64,000 bases of DNA from Psychrobacter arcticus 273-4 (GCF_000012305.1 NC_007204.1:1364001-1428000); one strand, 5' to 3'; shown: positions 26,467 to 36,014, counted from the stretch's first letter. A program made the numbers and translations. The notes: generated by a model from the sequence alone, not told the origin.

Positions 26467-27780
26467 ATGTTCACTATAGACTCAATCGCTAATAAGTTTC
26501 GAATCTCATACTTCCTATTCGCCTTATTGCTTTGCAGCACTTTCGTCAGTATTTTTATGTATGCTGAGATGCGAATTGAACAGGACTTAGTTAAAGGGCC
26601 TCTTCTACAACAGCTACAACTTAGTCAAAGACAACATGGTGAGCAGGCTGCTTATACAGCAAATCCTGGTATTAAAATTTATCGTTATGATAGTGCGCCT
26701 GAGAATTTAAAAAAAATAGCAAACGGAACTGTTCAAGAGATACGTGTAACCGTGAATAACCAAGCGGGCAACACTAAAACCAATCTTCACTTTTTTTCCC
26801 ATCAACAAAATGAGCAGCATTATATTTTGACATACTTAGAAGATATTGAGATGGTGATGGTGATGGAAAACTATCCTGTTTTAGCCATCTTCGAAGGATT
26901 AGAGGATATATTTGCCGATGCACTGAAAATTGCGGTCGTTTTGAGCTTGCTAATTGCAGCGCTATTCTCGCATTTATCATCTAAGCAAATCATAAAGCCT
27001 CTATTAGATTTAAAGCAAGCAGTGGAAACAGATCATCAAAACCTAACCGAATTGACCCATCTACCCTCAGAAGTTGGGGTATTAGCACGAGCTATCGATG
27101 AAAAAAACCATAAGCTAGAGCAATATCTAAAACGCGAGCAACTGTTTACTGGCGATGTGAGTCATGAATTGCGCACACCGTTGACCATTATCATGGGTGC
27201 ATCTGAAGTACTTGCTTCACAACTTGAAGACAATAGTCGCTTGAGCGAATTCGCCAACCGTATTAGCACTACCGCTAAAGAAACCTCTGAAACTATCAGC
27301 GCTTTATTACTCTTATCACGCGCGCCCGAACAACTGGACACACCGCAAACGTCTATCAACACCATCGCCCTTGACGAAGTGTCACGCTTAAGATATTTGC
27401 TCCGCCATAAACCGGTAAGTTGTAAAGTGGTCGCTGATACAGATTATGTGGCATACGTGCGACCTGAACTGCTAAAAATGGCGTTAGGTAATTTAATAAA
27501 AAATGCCTTTCAGTATACTGATGATGGTGAAGTCATTGTAACCATCGATAGTGAGAAAATCACAGTCTCTGATACCGGTCTTGGGATTCCCGAGATTATG
27601 ATGCCGCTACTGTATGAGAGGTTTGAGCGGCTAAATGATATCAATACAGGCGATCAGGTAGAAGGTAGCGGTTTGGGTCTGAGTATTGTGCAACGTATCA
27701 CGGCTCATATGGGTTGGCAGTTAACGCACCAAGCTAATAAGACAGGCGGTAGTACCTTTAGTGTTTATTATAATAAGTAG
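26467..27780 (+). CDS. Sensor histidine kinase (PmrB-like)
   Basis: Inner-membrane kinase of 437 residues: two transmembrane helices (about 13-33 and 152-170) flank a periplasmic sensor of about 115 residues, then a HAMP-like linker, the phospho-acceptor His233 in SHELRTPLTI, and an ATPase domain with NLIKNAFQYT and SGLGLSIV. It pairs with the preceding response regulator 100 bases upstream. The signal is unknown; PmrB kinases sense metals or acidity, but nothing here proves the same input. Confidence 0.9.
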   Translation: MFTIDSIANKFRISYFLFALLLCSTFVSIFMYAEMRIEQDLVKGPLLQQLQLSQRQHGEQAAYTANPGIKIYRYDSAPENLKKIANGTVQEIRVTVNNQAGNTKTNLHFFSHQQNEQHYILTYLEDIEMVMVMENYPVLAIFEGLEDIFADALKIAVVLSLLIAALFSHLSSKQIIKPLLDLKQAVETDHQNLTELTHLPSEVGVLARAIDEKNHKLEQYLKREQLFTGDVSHELRTPLTIIMGASEVLASQLEDNSRLSEFANRISTTAKETSETISALLLLSRAPEQLDTPQTSINTIALDEVSRLRYLLRHKPVSCKVVADTDYVAYVRPELLKMALGNLIKNAFQYTDDGEVIVTIDSEKITVSDTGLGIPEIMMPLLYERFERLNDINTGDQVEGSGLGLSIVQRITAHMGWQLTHQANKTGGSTFSVYYNK

Positions 27781-27846
27781 CATAGATGCGTCTTTGCTCT
27801 CTTTTATACATCAACGAGTCGATATTGTGTTACGGCTCTTAACTGT

Positions 27847-27863
27847 CTTAACGCTTTCTTAAG
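27847..27863 (+). promoter_or_regulatory. PmrA-like direct repeat CTTAAC-N5-CTTAAG before dgkA
   Basis: CTTAAC and CTTAAG with 5 bases between, the same 11-base period as the box before eptA; an extra CTTAAC lies 9 bases upstream. A TATACT -10-like hexamer follows nearby. It would place dgkA-PAP2 under the same regulator as eptA, although a 138-bp repeat now separates it from dgkA. Confidence 0.55.
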
Positions 27864-27924
27864 ATGCACTGTCTTATACTGTCCTTATAAGAATTGTCTT
27901 TATAAGCACGGTTTGCTAATTTTC

Positions 27925-28062
27925 TATAGTTGAAATACTTTAAAGTCGCTACCGTATTGCTGGTGTAAATTTTTTGCAGCCTCTGTCTGCGTAGGCACAG
28001 CAAGCAAGCAAAATTTGCACCAGCAATACGTGTTGTATCGATATTACTTTTCACCGACTATA
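27925..28062 (+). repeat. 138-bp intergenic repeat, complete copy
   Basis: TATAGTTGAAATACTTTAAA to TTTTCACCGACTATA, with ends that are imperfect complements (TATAGT at both). The centre pairs TTTGCAGCCTCTGTC-type arms. It sits between a PmrA-like box and dgkA. Short ORFs within it are artefacts. Confidence 0.9.
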
Positions 28063-28131
28063 TTTAGTTATTTTTTAAATCAGGCAAACTCTACAGCATT
28101 ACTCAATATTAATAAGTATTAAGAATTCAAT

Positions 28132-28575
28132 ATGAATACAGACAACTCTGAACCAAAAAATCAAATAGCCGCTACTGAGCTGCTTGCACCTAATAGCTAT
28201 GCCAGCCTTGCTAAAGGTAAAAAAGGTTTTTCTCGTATTGTGAAAGCCGCTGGTTATTCTCTAGATGGTTTTAAAGCCGCTTATAAGTTTGAGGCGGCTT
28301 TTAGACAAGTATTTTGGCTCAACCTTGTCTTGTTCATTGCAATCATACTTATCCCTTTTGATATCAGCATAAAAATGCTGCTGATAATCACCTCTTTCTT
28401 ATCCCTTATCGTTGAGCTATTTAATACGGGTCTTGAAGCCAGTGTTGACTATACCTCAACAGAACAGCATCCACTCGCCAAGATAGCTAAGGATGTGGGT
28501 TCTGCGGCGCAATTTTTGGTGTTATTACTTTTGTTTATCTTATGGGTAATGTCTGTATGGAACCTTTTATATTGA
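28132..28575 (+). CDS. dgkA: Diacylglycerol kinase DgkA
   Basis: Phosphorylates diacylglycerol to phosphatidic acid in the inner membrane, recycling the diacylglycerol left when EptA takes phosphoethanolamine from phosphatidylethanolamine. The 147-residue protein has the family's three helices, with EAAFRQVFWLNL, VELFNTGLEASVDY and KDVGSAAQFLVLL containing the catalytic Glu and Asp residues. An N-terminal extension of about 30 residues beyond the core is unusual but not rare. It precedes the PAP2 gene by 47 bases. Confidence 0.93.
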   Translation: MNTDNSEPKNQIAATELLAPNSYASLAKGKKGFSRIVKAAGYSLDGFKAAYKFEAAFRQVFWLNLVLFIAIILIPFDISIKMLLIITSFLSLIVELFNTGLEASVDYTSTEQHPLAKIAKDVGSAAQFLVLLLLFILWVMSVWNLLY

Positions 28576-28622
28576 GTAAGACTTGGATATTTTTGACTTA
28601 ATATAGTTTAAAAGGTGACTCA

Positions 28623-29342
28623 ATGACTCTAGCAAAAAAATCAACTGATTGGATGTGGCTCAAGCTGCTGTGCTTAACCATTATTGCGACATTGACGTTT
28701 GAGCACAGCCAATTTGATATTCGTATTAGTGAGCTGTTCTATGCAAATGGACATTGGCTACTCGAAAAAGATGCGCAGCCTTATGCGTTTATCTTTTATG
28801 ATTCTCCTAAACTGTTATTAATATTATTCGGCGTCTATTTAATAACTGTTTTAACTTGGTGCTATTGGCAAAGTCGATTTACTAAGACTGTAAATGCTAA
28901 AGCATTTTTTATTAGACCAATCGCCGCATTGTCCAGCCGAGAAATAGCTTATCTATTAATTACTATCATTATGGTACCTACGGTTATCGCAACGCTCAAA
29001 AGCTTCACCCATGTTAGTTGCCCAAATAACTTATCCTTATTTAATGGCGATCTATCCTATCTCAATCTCTGGCAAAACATACTCGCTAAAACGCCTGCGA
29101 AATGCTTTCCAGCAGCGCATGCCAGCGCAGGATTTTCTTTATATGGATTGGCATTTTTACCAACATTACGAAAATATCGCTATAAAGTTTTTGTAATAGT
29201 CACAGTTTTAGGATGGACGATGGGGATATATAAGATGTCTTTTGGCGACCATTTTTTCAGTCATACCTTAGTATCGATGCTACTGGCATGGACGATAACT
29301 TGTGCGCTCGCAAGTCTCTTTTTCAAAAGGTCTTTAAAATAA
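28623..29342 (+). CDS. PAP2 family membrane phosphatase
   Basis: Integral-membrane lipid phosphatase of 239 residues acting on phosphatidic acid, undecaprenyl or lipid A phosphates at the periplasmic face. The three PAP2 signature parts are present in divergent form: K-FTHVSCP, CFPAAHAS (usually PSGH) and GDHFFSHTLVS. CFPAAHAS is close to the form in the pap2 gene found beside mcr-1. The gene ends the eptA-dgkA-PAP2 locus. The substrate cannot be read from sequence. Confidence 0.88.
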   Translation: MTLAKKSTDWMWLKLLCLTIIATLTFEHSQFDIRISELFYANGHWLLEKDAQPYAFIFYDSPKLLLILFGVYLITVLTWCYWQSRFTKTVNAKAFFIRPIAALSSREIAYLLITIIMVPTVIATLKSFTHVSCPNNLSLFNGDLSYLNLWQNILAKTPAKCFPAAHASAGFSLYGLAFLPTLRKYRYKVFVIVTVLGWTMGIYKMSFGDHFFSHTLVSMLLAWTITCALASLFFKRSLK

Positions 29343-29364
29343 TAAAATTAGACGCTTTATGAGT

Positions 29365-29430
29365 TATAGTTGAAATACTTTAAAGTCGCTACAGTATTGC
29401 TGGTGTAAATTTTTTGCAGCCTCTGTCTGC
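29365..29430 (+). repeat. 138-bp repeat, truncated left half
   Basis: Matches the left half of the complete copies from TATAGTTGAAATAC to CCTCTGTCTGC and then diverges. Sixty bases later the second 130-bp element begins, so this gap has received both repeat families. Confidence 0.85.
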
Positions 29431-29490
29431 ATTTTTTCGAAACCTGTGACACAAGCAATAACTGCATAATCATGATTTAGACCATGAGAT

Positions 29491-29620
29491 ACGCGACTCT
29501 CAACTTAATATGGGCTATCGTAGGCTGGCGCTTTTAGCCCAGTCAATCGTAACAATTTGCCAAAAACGCTGGGCTAAAGCCACAGCCTACGCCAAAAATT
29601 ATGATAGTTGAGAGTGGGGT
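29491..29620 (-). repeat. 130-bp inverted-repeat element (copy 2)
   Basis: Near-identical reverse complement of the copy at 5221-5350, same length, ending AGAGTGGGGT. Unlike copy 1, no direct repeat is seen at its flanks. It lies between the PAP2 gene and the convergent porin gene and may serve as a bidirectional terminator through its hairpin. Confidence 0.85.
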
Positions 29621-29682
29621 ATGATTTATAACTTTAAACAAAATACTATTCAAATTTAAATTCAGCTAAATAGCTAAATAGC

Positions 29683-30714
29683 TTAGAAACTATATTTTGC
29701 CATGATTTCAACTTGCTGACCTTTCTTTACTTGTGATAAGGTCTTATCGCTTCGATCCCGCCATTCAATACCAAAATCGAGATCTGGTAAATAATTATAG
29801 ACAAGGTTTATGCTTTTTACATTTACAGAAGTATCAGCCGCATCATCTACATTAATCTCACCATAGCGCATGTTACTAAGAAGCTTTTCTGTAAATTTAT
29901 GTCTATATCCTACCGTAAAGCCCGTTTGCGATACAAGCTTACCGTCTTCCGCATCACAATCTAAAGCGCCAGTTACCCCAAGCACTTTCCCGACACATAC
30001 TGTAGAATAGGCACCCATCCCTTCACCGTTGAATACGCTGGCATGTAATGAGTCATTACCCAGTTTGAGTTTACCCGCCAAAGAGACACCGACGCCTACA
30101 TCTGAATCGTTTCCATTTTTAGCCTCACGCGCAGTGACCGCTAAGTTATAGCTAAGATCAGATATATTATTTTTATAGCTCACCACCATATCAGGCAGGT
30201 TAGCGTCATCATAAACAGGTTGTTGAGCCGTAAAACGAAGCCCTTTATGGGTATAATGCACAGTCAAATCCGGACGAATATCAGCGCCACCTCCAGAGAT
30301 GGTTCCCAAACCCGTACCTCGAAAGTCAAGCTGTTCAGTCAAAAGTGGGTAGACCGCTAAGAACTGACCGTTCCATGTTTTACCTACGGTCAAATCATTG
30401 ACCTGAACATAAGCATGGCGAAGCCGTAAGTCTGAACCGCCATTTGCGGCATTACCATAAAAATCCCCTTCGATAAAACCCGTTAATTTCTTATCATCTA
30501 CCTTCTTAGTGGTTTTAAGATTGATCCGAGATTGCCGTGCATTGCCTTTGAACTCAGACTCGCCTTCATCTGGAGAATAAAATATACCCTCGGCTTTAAC
30601 ATAACCACCGATACTTAGAGTAGTATCTCCATTCGTGACAAGATCTATTGCTTGTGCCTGTACACATACGCCAAGAACCGCCAAACCAAAAGACAACTTT
30701 TTGATATAAAGCAT
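29683..30714 (-). CDS. DcaP-like outer-membrane porin
   Basis: A 343-residue outer-membrane beta-barrel. It has a signal peptide (about 1-22, ending QAQA), then alternating strands beginning with TLSIGGYVKAEGIFYSPDEG, many aromatic and charged loops, and a terminal aromatic residue in IMAKYSF as in porins. The GGYVKAEGIF type of start is that of the Acinetobacter DcaP trimeric porin, which admits dicarboxylates. It lacks the N-terminal coiled coil of typical DcaP. It sits at the far end of the beta-oxidation cluster. Confidence 0.75.
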   Translation of the reverse strand: MLYIKKLSFGLAVLGVCVQAQAIDLVTNGDTTLSIGGYVKAEGIFYSPDEGESEFKGNARQSRINLKTTKKVDDKKLTGFIEGDFYGNAANGGSDLRLRHAYVQVNDLTVGKTWNGQFLAVYPLLTEQLDFRGTGLGTISGGGADIRPDLTVHYTHKGLRFTAQQPVYDDANLPDMVVSYKNNISDLSYNLAVTAREAKNGNDSDVGVGVSLAGKLKLGNDSLHASVFNGEGMGAYSTVCVGKVLGVTGALDCDAEDGKLVSQTGFTVGYRHKFTEKLLSNMRYGEINVDDAADTSVNVKSINLVYNYLPDLDFGIEWRDRSDKTLSQVKKGQQVEIMAKYSF

Positions 30715-30830
30715 AATCTATACATTCCTTGTATTGTTTTAAAATCCATTCAAATAACTATCGCTACCGTATTTTTTCACTTCATAAATACCAGTACCCT
30801 CTCCTTGTACTAAAGAACTTGCCTCCTACT

Positions 30831-31301
30831 TTAGTGAACACCTTCAAAAGCAGTAATCGCCGCTTTTTTTGTTTCATCAATATTTTTCTTTTGTCCACTG
30901 GATTTATCAAGATACACCAGCACTGACTCACCGCTAGCGACAATAGTATTCATAGCAGTACTATAATAAGTATATTCATGAATCAAGCTAGCATTGCCAA
31001 TTTTCTTGACTCGGACACCGACCCATAAGGTATCAGGATAAGTCACTGGTTTGAAATATTGACAGGATGATGCCGCCATGACTGAAAAAGTCTTTTCATT
31101 AAATAGATTTAATTGACTGTTATAGTAAATACGAGCGTTTTGGGCATAAGTGTAATAGACCACATTATTGACATGACCAAAAGAATCCATATCACCCCAC
31201 TCTACTTGTTGAGAGTAAATAACCGCAAAACCATGCATGGGATGGTTACTGTCTTTATTAAGCGTCTCTTGTATTTCCGGTAATTTTGCTAAAGCTTTCA
31301 T
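30831..31301 (-). CDS. Acyl-CoA thioesterase (4HBT hotdog)
   Basis: A 156-residue single hotdog-domain protein with the 4HBT signature WGDMDSFGHVNNVVYYTYAQNAR (catalytic Asp in DMDSFGH). Such enzymes release CoA from acyl- or aryl-CoA esters in the cytosol. In this cluster it may relieve CoA trapping in dead-end intermediates. The gene lies about 100 bases after the acyl-CoA ligase gene and before the porin gene. Substrate unknown. Confidence 0.88.
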   Translation of the reverse strand: MKALAKLPEIQETLNKDSNHPMHGFAVIYSQQVEWGDMDSFGHVNNVVYYTYAQNARIYYNSQLNLFNEKTFSVMAASSCQYFKPVTYPDTLWVGVRVKKIGNASLIHEYTYYSTAMNTIVASGESVLVYLDKSSGQKKNIDETKKAAITAFEGVH

Positions 31302-31399
31302 ATTTGTCTCGTCTAGTCACGCCAATGAACATACATGTCAAAATTATCAGTAAGCTCAATTGACTGTTTTTTTTGCAGTCACTAATAGAGTTTTTTGGA

Positions 31400-33094
31400 T
31401 TAGATTAATTTTTCTGCGTACATCATCCGCATTTTTTTCTTATCAAGCTTACCCACACTGGTTTTCGGCATTTCTCTTAAGAATTTTATTTCACTTGGAA
31501 CGCCATACTTTGGCAAATAGCCTTTTTCAACCGCGTGATGACCCAAGGCTAAAATATCCTCCGCTTTGATATCAACATGCTCAGGTTTTAGGACTACTAA
31601 CGCTAGAGGACGTTCGCCCCATTTTTCATCTGCTATTCCAATTACGGCCACTTCAGCAACGCAAGGGTGAAATGATAAAATATTCTCGACTTCAAGAGAG
31701 GATACCCATTCGCCACCTGACTTGATGACATCTTTGAGCCTATCAGTAATTTTTAGAGTACCATCAGCGGTAATGCAGGCAATATCTTGGGTATGCATCC
31801 AACCACCGCGCCATAACTCATCGCCAGCATCTGGATTCTTAAAATAGCTTTGGGTCAGCCAAGGCGCTCGCATAACGAGTTCACCGGTCGACTCACCATC
31901 CATTGGTAGGGCTTTGCCATTCTCATCCCAAATCTCCATCGAAACGAGCATAATGGGTGAGCCAGAAAGACAACGATAACTTATCTGTTCGTCCATGGAC
32001 ATTACATCTGTTTTATCATCGAATACCGCTCTAGCTACCACAGGACAGGACTCGGACATTCCAAACCCCGAGATAAACTCTATGCCACTTTCAATGGCGA
32101 CTTCAGCCAGACCTTCGTTTAATTTGGAGCCACCTACTGACAACTTAAGACCGTTAAACTTGCGGCCTCGTGTTGCCATTTCTTTAATTAACATCTGTAA
32201 AATGGTTGGGACACCATGTGATAACGTAACCTTATGTTGTTCAATCAAGTCAACTAGCACTTCGGGAATGTATCGCCCTGGATATACTTGTTTGAGCCCT
32301 ATCATGGTTGCCCCATACGGCCAACACCATGCGTGCACATGGAATAATGGCGTCATTGGCATGTAGACATCATTGTAGCGAGCACCTTGACCTTCAGCAC
32401 TGAGTGCAGATGCTAGCGTACTCGATAGAGTCTGTAATACGATCTGTCGATGGGTAAAGAAAACCCCCTTTGGGTCCCCTGTCGTACCACTGGTATAAAA
32501 TGTGGTAGCGATGGTATTTTCATCGAAATCTGGAAAATCAAACTCATCACTGACCTCGGCTAGCAGGGATTCATATTCACCTTCGACATAATCTGGCATG
32601 CTAGCTTGCTGAGTTTGTATATTGTCTTCACCATACTCAGTGTCATCCAGCCAAATTATTTTCTCAATAGAAGGAGCTTCGTGACGGTAGTTTTTAGCCA
32701 TTGGCTCAAATTCAGCATTTAGTAACAAGGCTTTTGGTTTGGAATGGTTGATGGTATACAGCACTTTGTCTTCAGCCAGACGTACATTGACCGTTTGCAA
32801 AATCATTCCAGACATGGGCACCGCAAAATACGCCTCAAGATAACGATGACTATCCCAATCCATAACAGCAACCACATCACCCGGTTGCAAGCCCATTGTT
32901 TTAAGTACGTTTGCCAAGCGATTAACGCGCTTAAAAAATTCAGCATAGGTATAAGTAACCTTATCCGCATAACTAATGGTTTGATCTTTAGAGGCGATTT
33001 TTGCACGGTTTAGTAGCTGCTTGATAATCAAAGGAAAACCGTAAGCTTCTTGAGCTTGCTGGTAGTCCTCATGTTGGTTAAGTATCGTAGTCAT
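31400..33094 (-). CDS. AMP-dependent acyl-CoA ligase (medium-chain type)
   Basis: ANL-family ligase of about 564 residues that activates a carboxylic acid to its CoA thioester through an acyl-AMP. The core motif TFYTSGTTGDPKGVFFTHRQ binds ATP; ITDRLKDVIKSGGEW and the C-terminal TSVGKLDKK (catalytic Lys) follow. AAGGA lies about 8 bases before the ATG at 33094, favouring it over the ATG at 33103. In the Acinetobacter dca cluster activation is by a CoA-transferase; this ligase could replace it. The substrate, possibly a dicarboxylate or fatty acid, is not proven. Confidence 0.9.
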   Translation of the reverse strand: MTTILNQHEDYQQAQEAYGFPLIIKQLLNRAKIASKDQTISYADKVTYTYAEFFKRVNRLANVLKTMGLQPGDVVAVMDWDSHRYLEAYFAVPMSGMILQTVNVRLAEDKVLYTINHSKPKALLLNAEFEPMAKNYRHEAPSIEKIIWLDDTEYGEDNIQTQQASMPDYVEGEYESLLAEVSDEFDFPDFDENTIATTFYTSGTTGDPKGVFFTHRQIVLQTLSSTLASALSAEGQGARYNDVYMPMTPLFHVHAWCWPYGATMIGLKQVYPGRYIPEVLVDLIEQHKVTLSHGVPTILQMLIKEMATRGRKFNGLKLSVGGSKLNEGLAEVAIESGIEFISGFGMSESCPVVARAVFDDKTDVMSMDEQISYRCLSGSPIMLVSMEIWDENGKALPMDGESTGELVMRAPWLTQSYFKNPDAGDELWRGGWMHTQDIACITADGTLKITDRLKDVIKSGGEWVSSLEVENILSFHPCVAEVAVIGIADEKWGERPLALVVLKPEHVDIKAEDILALGHHAVEKGYLPKYGVPSEIKFLREMPKTSVGKLDKKKMRMMYAEKLI

Positions 33095-33159
33095 TATTGT
33101 CATCCTTGATAATAAAATAGTATGGCGAGAACAGTAATAGTAAAGGTAGCTTAAAAGAA

Positions 33160-34362
33160 TTAAACTCGTTCAATCACCATGGCAAGCCCTTGCCCAATGC
33201 CAATGCATAAACTGACCACTGCATATTTTTCACCCGTACGCTGTAGCTCGCGCGCAGTGCTTAGCGCTATTCTAGCGCCTGATGCACCAAGCGGATGTCC
33301 AATGGCAATAGCACCGCCATTAGGGTTGACGCGCTTATCATCAAAGTCAATATCTAAACCTTTGAGGCAACCGAGTACTTGCGAGGCAAATGCTTCATTA
33401 ATCTCAATGATGGACATATCATCAAGGGTCAAATCAGCACGTTTCAATGCCAGTTTAATAGCTTCAACAGGGCCTATGCCCATAATATTCGGCTCAACAC
33501 CCATAGCACCGGATGAGAGAATTTTTGCGATAGGCTTAAAGCCTAACTTTTCTTCTGCTTGCTTTGATCCAATAATAAGAGCAGCTGCGCCGTCATTGAT
33601 ACCTGATGCGTTGCCTGCTGTGACGACCCCTTCGTTATTTAAAGGTTTCAGTTTTTGTAATGCTTCAACAGTAGAACTAGCGCGGGGATGCTCATCTTCT
33701 GCTATCGCTTTTTCTGGTAATTTTCTACCTTGCGATACCATAATTGGCGTTATTTCATCATCAAAGAACCCAGCTTGTTTTGCCGCTTGGTACTTAGCTT
33801 GCGAGGCCGCTGCAAATTTATCCGCTTCTTCGCGAGTAATGCCGTATTTGCGAGCAACATTATCACCCGTTTGCGGCATAGTATCGCTACCAAACTGTTT
33901 TTCGATGATAGGATTGGGGAAGCGGCTGCCAATGGTGGTATCAAATACTTTAAACTCACGGCTAAAAGGCTGCTCGGTCTTGGCAAAAACAAAGGGGGCG
34001 CGGGTCATTGACTCAACGCCGCCCGCTAAAATAATATCCCCCTCATTACAAGTAATACTACGAGCGGCATCAATAATGGTCGATAATCCTGAAGCGCATA
34101 GGCGATTGACGGTTTGACCGGGCGTTTTGACATCTAACCCTGCTAGCAACGCGGCATTACGGGCGATATTGCGTGAGTCTTCACCAGCTTGATTGGTATT
34201 ACCGATTAGTACTTCATCAAAAATATCATTGGGTAATTGGTGTTTTTCGACCAAAGTCTTCATCACTGTGGCGATTAAGTCATCAGGACGAACCGTTGCT
34301 AATGCTCCTCCATGCCGACCAAAAGGACTTCTTAATCCATCATAAATATAGGCATCTAACAT
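33160..34362 (-). CDS. pcaF: 3-oxoadipyl-CoA thiolase / acetyl-CoA acyltransferase
   Basis: Thiolytic cleavage of 3-oxoadipyl-CoA to succinyl-CoA and acetyl-CoA, the last step of adipate or beta-ketoadipate breakdown. The 400-residue thiolase has the active Cys in VNRLCASGLSTI (near 90), the GGVESMTRAPFV segment, and the C-terminal NPNGGAIAIGHPLGASGARI and CIGIGQGLAM, with the second active Cys. The PcaF/DcaF type is suggested by the EVLIGNTNQAGEDSRNIARN region. Neighbours supply the preceding beta-oxidation steps. Confidence 0.9.
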   Translation of the reverse strand: MLDAYIYDGLRSPFGRHGGALATVRPDDLIATVMKTLVEKHQLPNDIFDEVLIGNTNQAGEDSRNIARNAALLAGLDVKTPGQTVNRLCASGLSTIIDAARSITCNEGDIILAGGVESMTRAPFVFAKTEQPFSREFKVFDTTIGSRFPNPIIEKQFGSDTMPQTGDNVARKYGITREEADKFAAASQAKYQAAKQAGFFDDEITPIMVSQGRKLPEKAIAEDEHPRASSTVEALQKLKPLNNEGVVTAGNASGINDGAAALIIGSKQAEEKLGFKPIAKILSSGAMGVEPNIMGIGPVEAIKLALKRADLTLDDMSIIEINEAFASQVLGCLKGLDIDFDDKRVNPNGGAIAIGHPLGASGARIALSTARELQRTGEKYAVVSLCIGIGQGLAMVIERV

Positions 34363-34445
34363 AACTTTTCCTTGTTGTGTTTTGAGAGTTTGTCTTATTA
34401 AAACATATAGTTTAGTAACATTACTAGATAGCTAGGTCATTAGCA

Positions 34446-36014
34446 TCAATAATGGCTCTGCTGAGTAAACAGTGAGATACCTAGCTTGGCGCGGCGTTGT
34501 AACCACAGGCTTGGACGATAACGTTGATCACCGGTTAAGCCATAAATGCGTTCTAAGATAAGTAAAATTCGCTGAGATCCAAGCTCGTTGCCCCATGAGA
34601 TAGGACCATACGGATAGCCTAATCCCAGCTTGACGGCATTATCTATATCTTCAGAAGAGGCAATACCTTGCATTGCAATATCACACCCTAGATTAATTAC
34701 CATCGCAATGACTCGCTGCGCCACAAAGCCAGTGCTTTCAGTAATCAGCGTAGCATCGACAGCAACATTTGAGCCCTCATCCGAGCTTTTACCGAATAAA
34801 GCATAAGCTTGTGCCACAAAGTTATCTTGCGTGACGATACTTGGCATCAAAGTACGATGCTTAGATAAGTCAGTCAGCATATCAATGGCGACCGCTTGCT
34901 TAGGATTCACTTGATAACGAATAGCAGCGTTGGTGGTATCCTCGCCATAGATTGCTAGCAATACCAGACTGTCAGGGTTTGGCTTATCGTTATCATCAAT
35001 AGTGACGTCTTTATAATTTAGATAATCAACCAGCTGTTGTTTATCTTCTGCTAAATCCGCCCCAATCCAAACTGAGGTAATGGCTGCATCAGACCTTGTT
35101 TTAGAAAATGACGCTTCAAACAGTGATGATTTAGACGTATTTGCTGTCAATTTTTGACCATCTTTATACTGATAAAAGCCTTCACCAACTTTGCGACCGA
35201 GCTTTTTCCCCATCAGCATCTGACGAGTTAACGGATGGGGACGATAGCGATCTTCATGATAAAACTGGTTATAGATTGACTCCATGACTGGATGCGACAC
35301 ATCGATACCTGTAAGATCAAGCAGCTCAAATGGTCCCATTCGAAAGCCTGCACCCTCACGTAAGATACGATCGATATCCTCAAAACTAGCGACCCCCTCT
35401 CCTAATATTTTCAATGCCTCTGTGCCATAAGCTCTACCACCATGATTCACAATAAACCCTGGTGTATCTTTCGCCACCACACCCAAATGTCCCATGCGCT
35501 TGGCTAACTCCTTAAGCGTCTCTACCACTGAAGCTCTAGTAGAGATACCCGGAATAACTTCAACGATTTTCATTAGTGGGACTGGATTGAAAAAGTGAAA
35601 TCCTGCTACGCGCTCTGGATGCGCGCAATCAGAGGCAATCGTGGTCACCGCTAGCGATGACGTATTAGTTGCCAAAATCGTCTCAGCAGAGACAATGCTT
35701 TCTAACTGTTTAAAGAGCTGTTGTTTTATCTCTAAATTTTCTATGATTGCTTCGATTACGAGCTCAGCCTTCACAATTTGGGTCAGATCTTCAATCACGG
35801 TCAAATTGGTCAAAGTTGACTGTAACTGCTCATCCGTAAATTTTCCTTTAGCTGCTAGTTTTTCGAGCATGGTTTGAAGAGATTGACGTCCTTGCTCAGC
35901 GGCTCCTGCCTTAGCATCAAATAAGAGCACTTGAATGCCCGCTTGAGCGGCGATTTGGGCGATACCCATACCCATAATGCCGGTGCCAATAATAGCCAAT
36001 GTGTTCACGGTCAT
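34446..36014 (-). CDS. 3-hydroxyacyl-CoA dehydrogenase (two-domain, PaaH/DcaH type)
   Basis: NAD-dependent oxidation of 3-hydroxyacyl-CoA to 3-oxoacyl-CoA. The 522-residue protein has a Rossmann start, AIIGTGIMGMGIAQIAAQAG, the catalytic FFNPVPLMKIVEVI segment and a first C-terminal 3HCDH domain (GFIVNHGGRAYGTEAL), then a second copy near 430 (GFVAQRVIAMVIN). The duplication and length match PaaH/PaaC-type enzymes that act on 3-hydroxyadipyl-CoA. AAAGGAT precedes the ATG. It is between the hydratase and thiolase genes. Confidence 0.92.
   Translation of the reverse strand: MTVNTLAIIGTGIMGMGIAQIAAQAGIQVLLFDAKAGAAEQGRQSLQTMLEKLAAKGKFTDEQLQSTLTNLTVIEDLTQIVKAELVIEAIIENLEIKQQLFKQLESIVSAETILATNTSSLAVTTIASDCAHPERVAGFHFFNPVPLMKIVEVIPGISTRASVVETLKELAKRMGHLGVVAKDTPGFIVNHGGRAYGTEALKILGEGVASFEDIDRILREGAGFRMGPFELLDLTGIDVSHPVMESIYNQFYHEDRYRPHPLTRQMLMGKKLGRKVGEGFYQYKDGQKLTANTSKSSLFEASFSKTRSDAAITSVWIGADLAEDKQQLVDYLNYKDVTIDDNDKPNPDSLVLLAIYGEDTTNAAIRYQVNPKQAVAIDMLTDLSKHRTLMPSIVTQDNFVAQAYALFGKSSDEGSNVAVDATLITESTGFVAQRVIAMVINLGCDIAMQGIASSEDIDNAVKLGLGYPYGPISWGNELGSQRILLILERIYGLTGDQRYRPSLWLQRRAKLGISLFTQQSHY

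Noticed and set aside
27848..28054. Minus-strand frames within 138-bp repeats (also at 62430)
   Set aside because: The same peptide arises from each repeat copy and ends in unrelated flanking DNA; no start signal. They are repeat artefacts.
33179..34117. A 312-codon plus-strand frame opposite the thiolase gene
   Set aside because: It lies entirely antisense to a clear thiolase with intact motifs and has no family features of its own.
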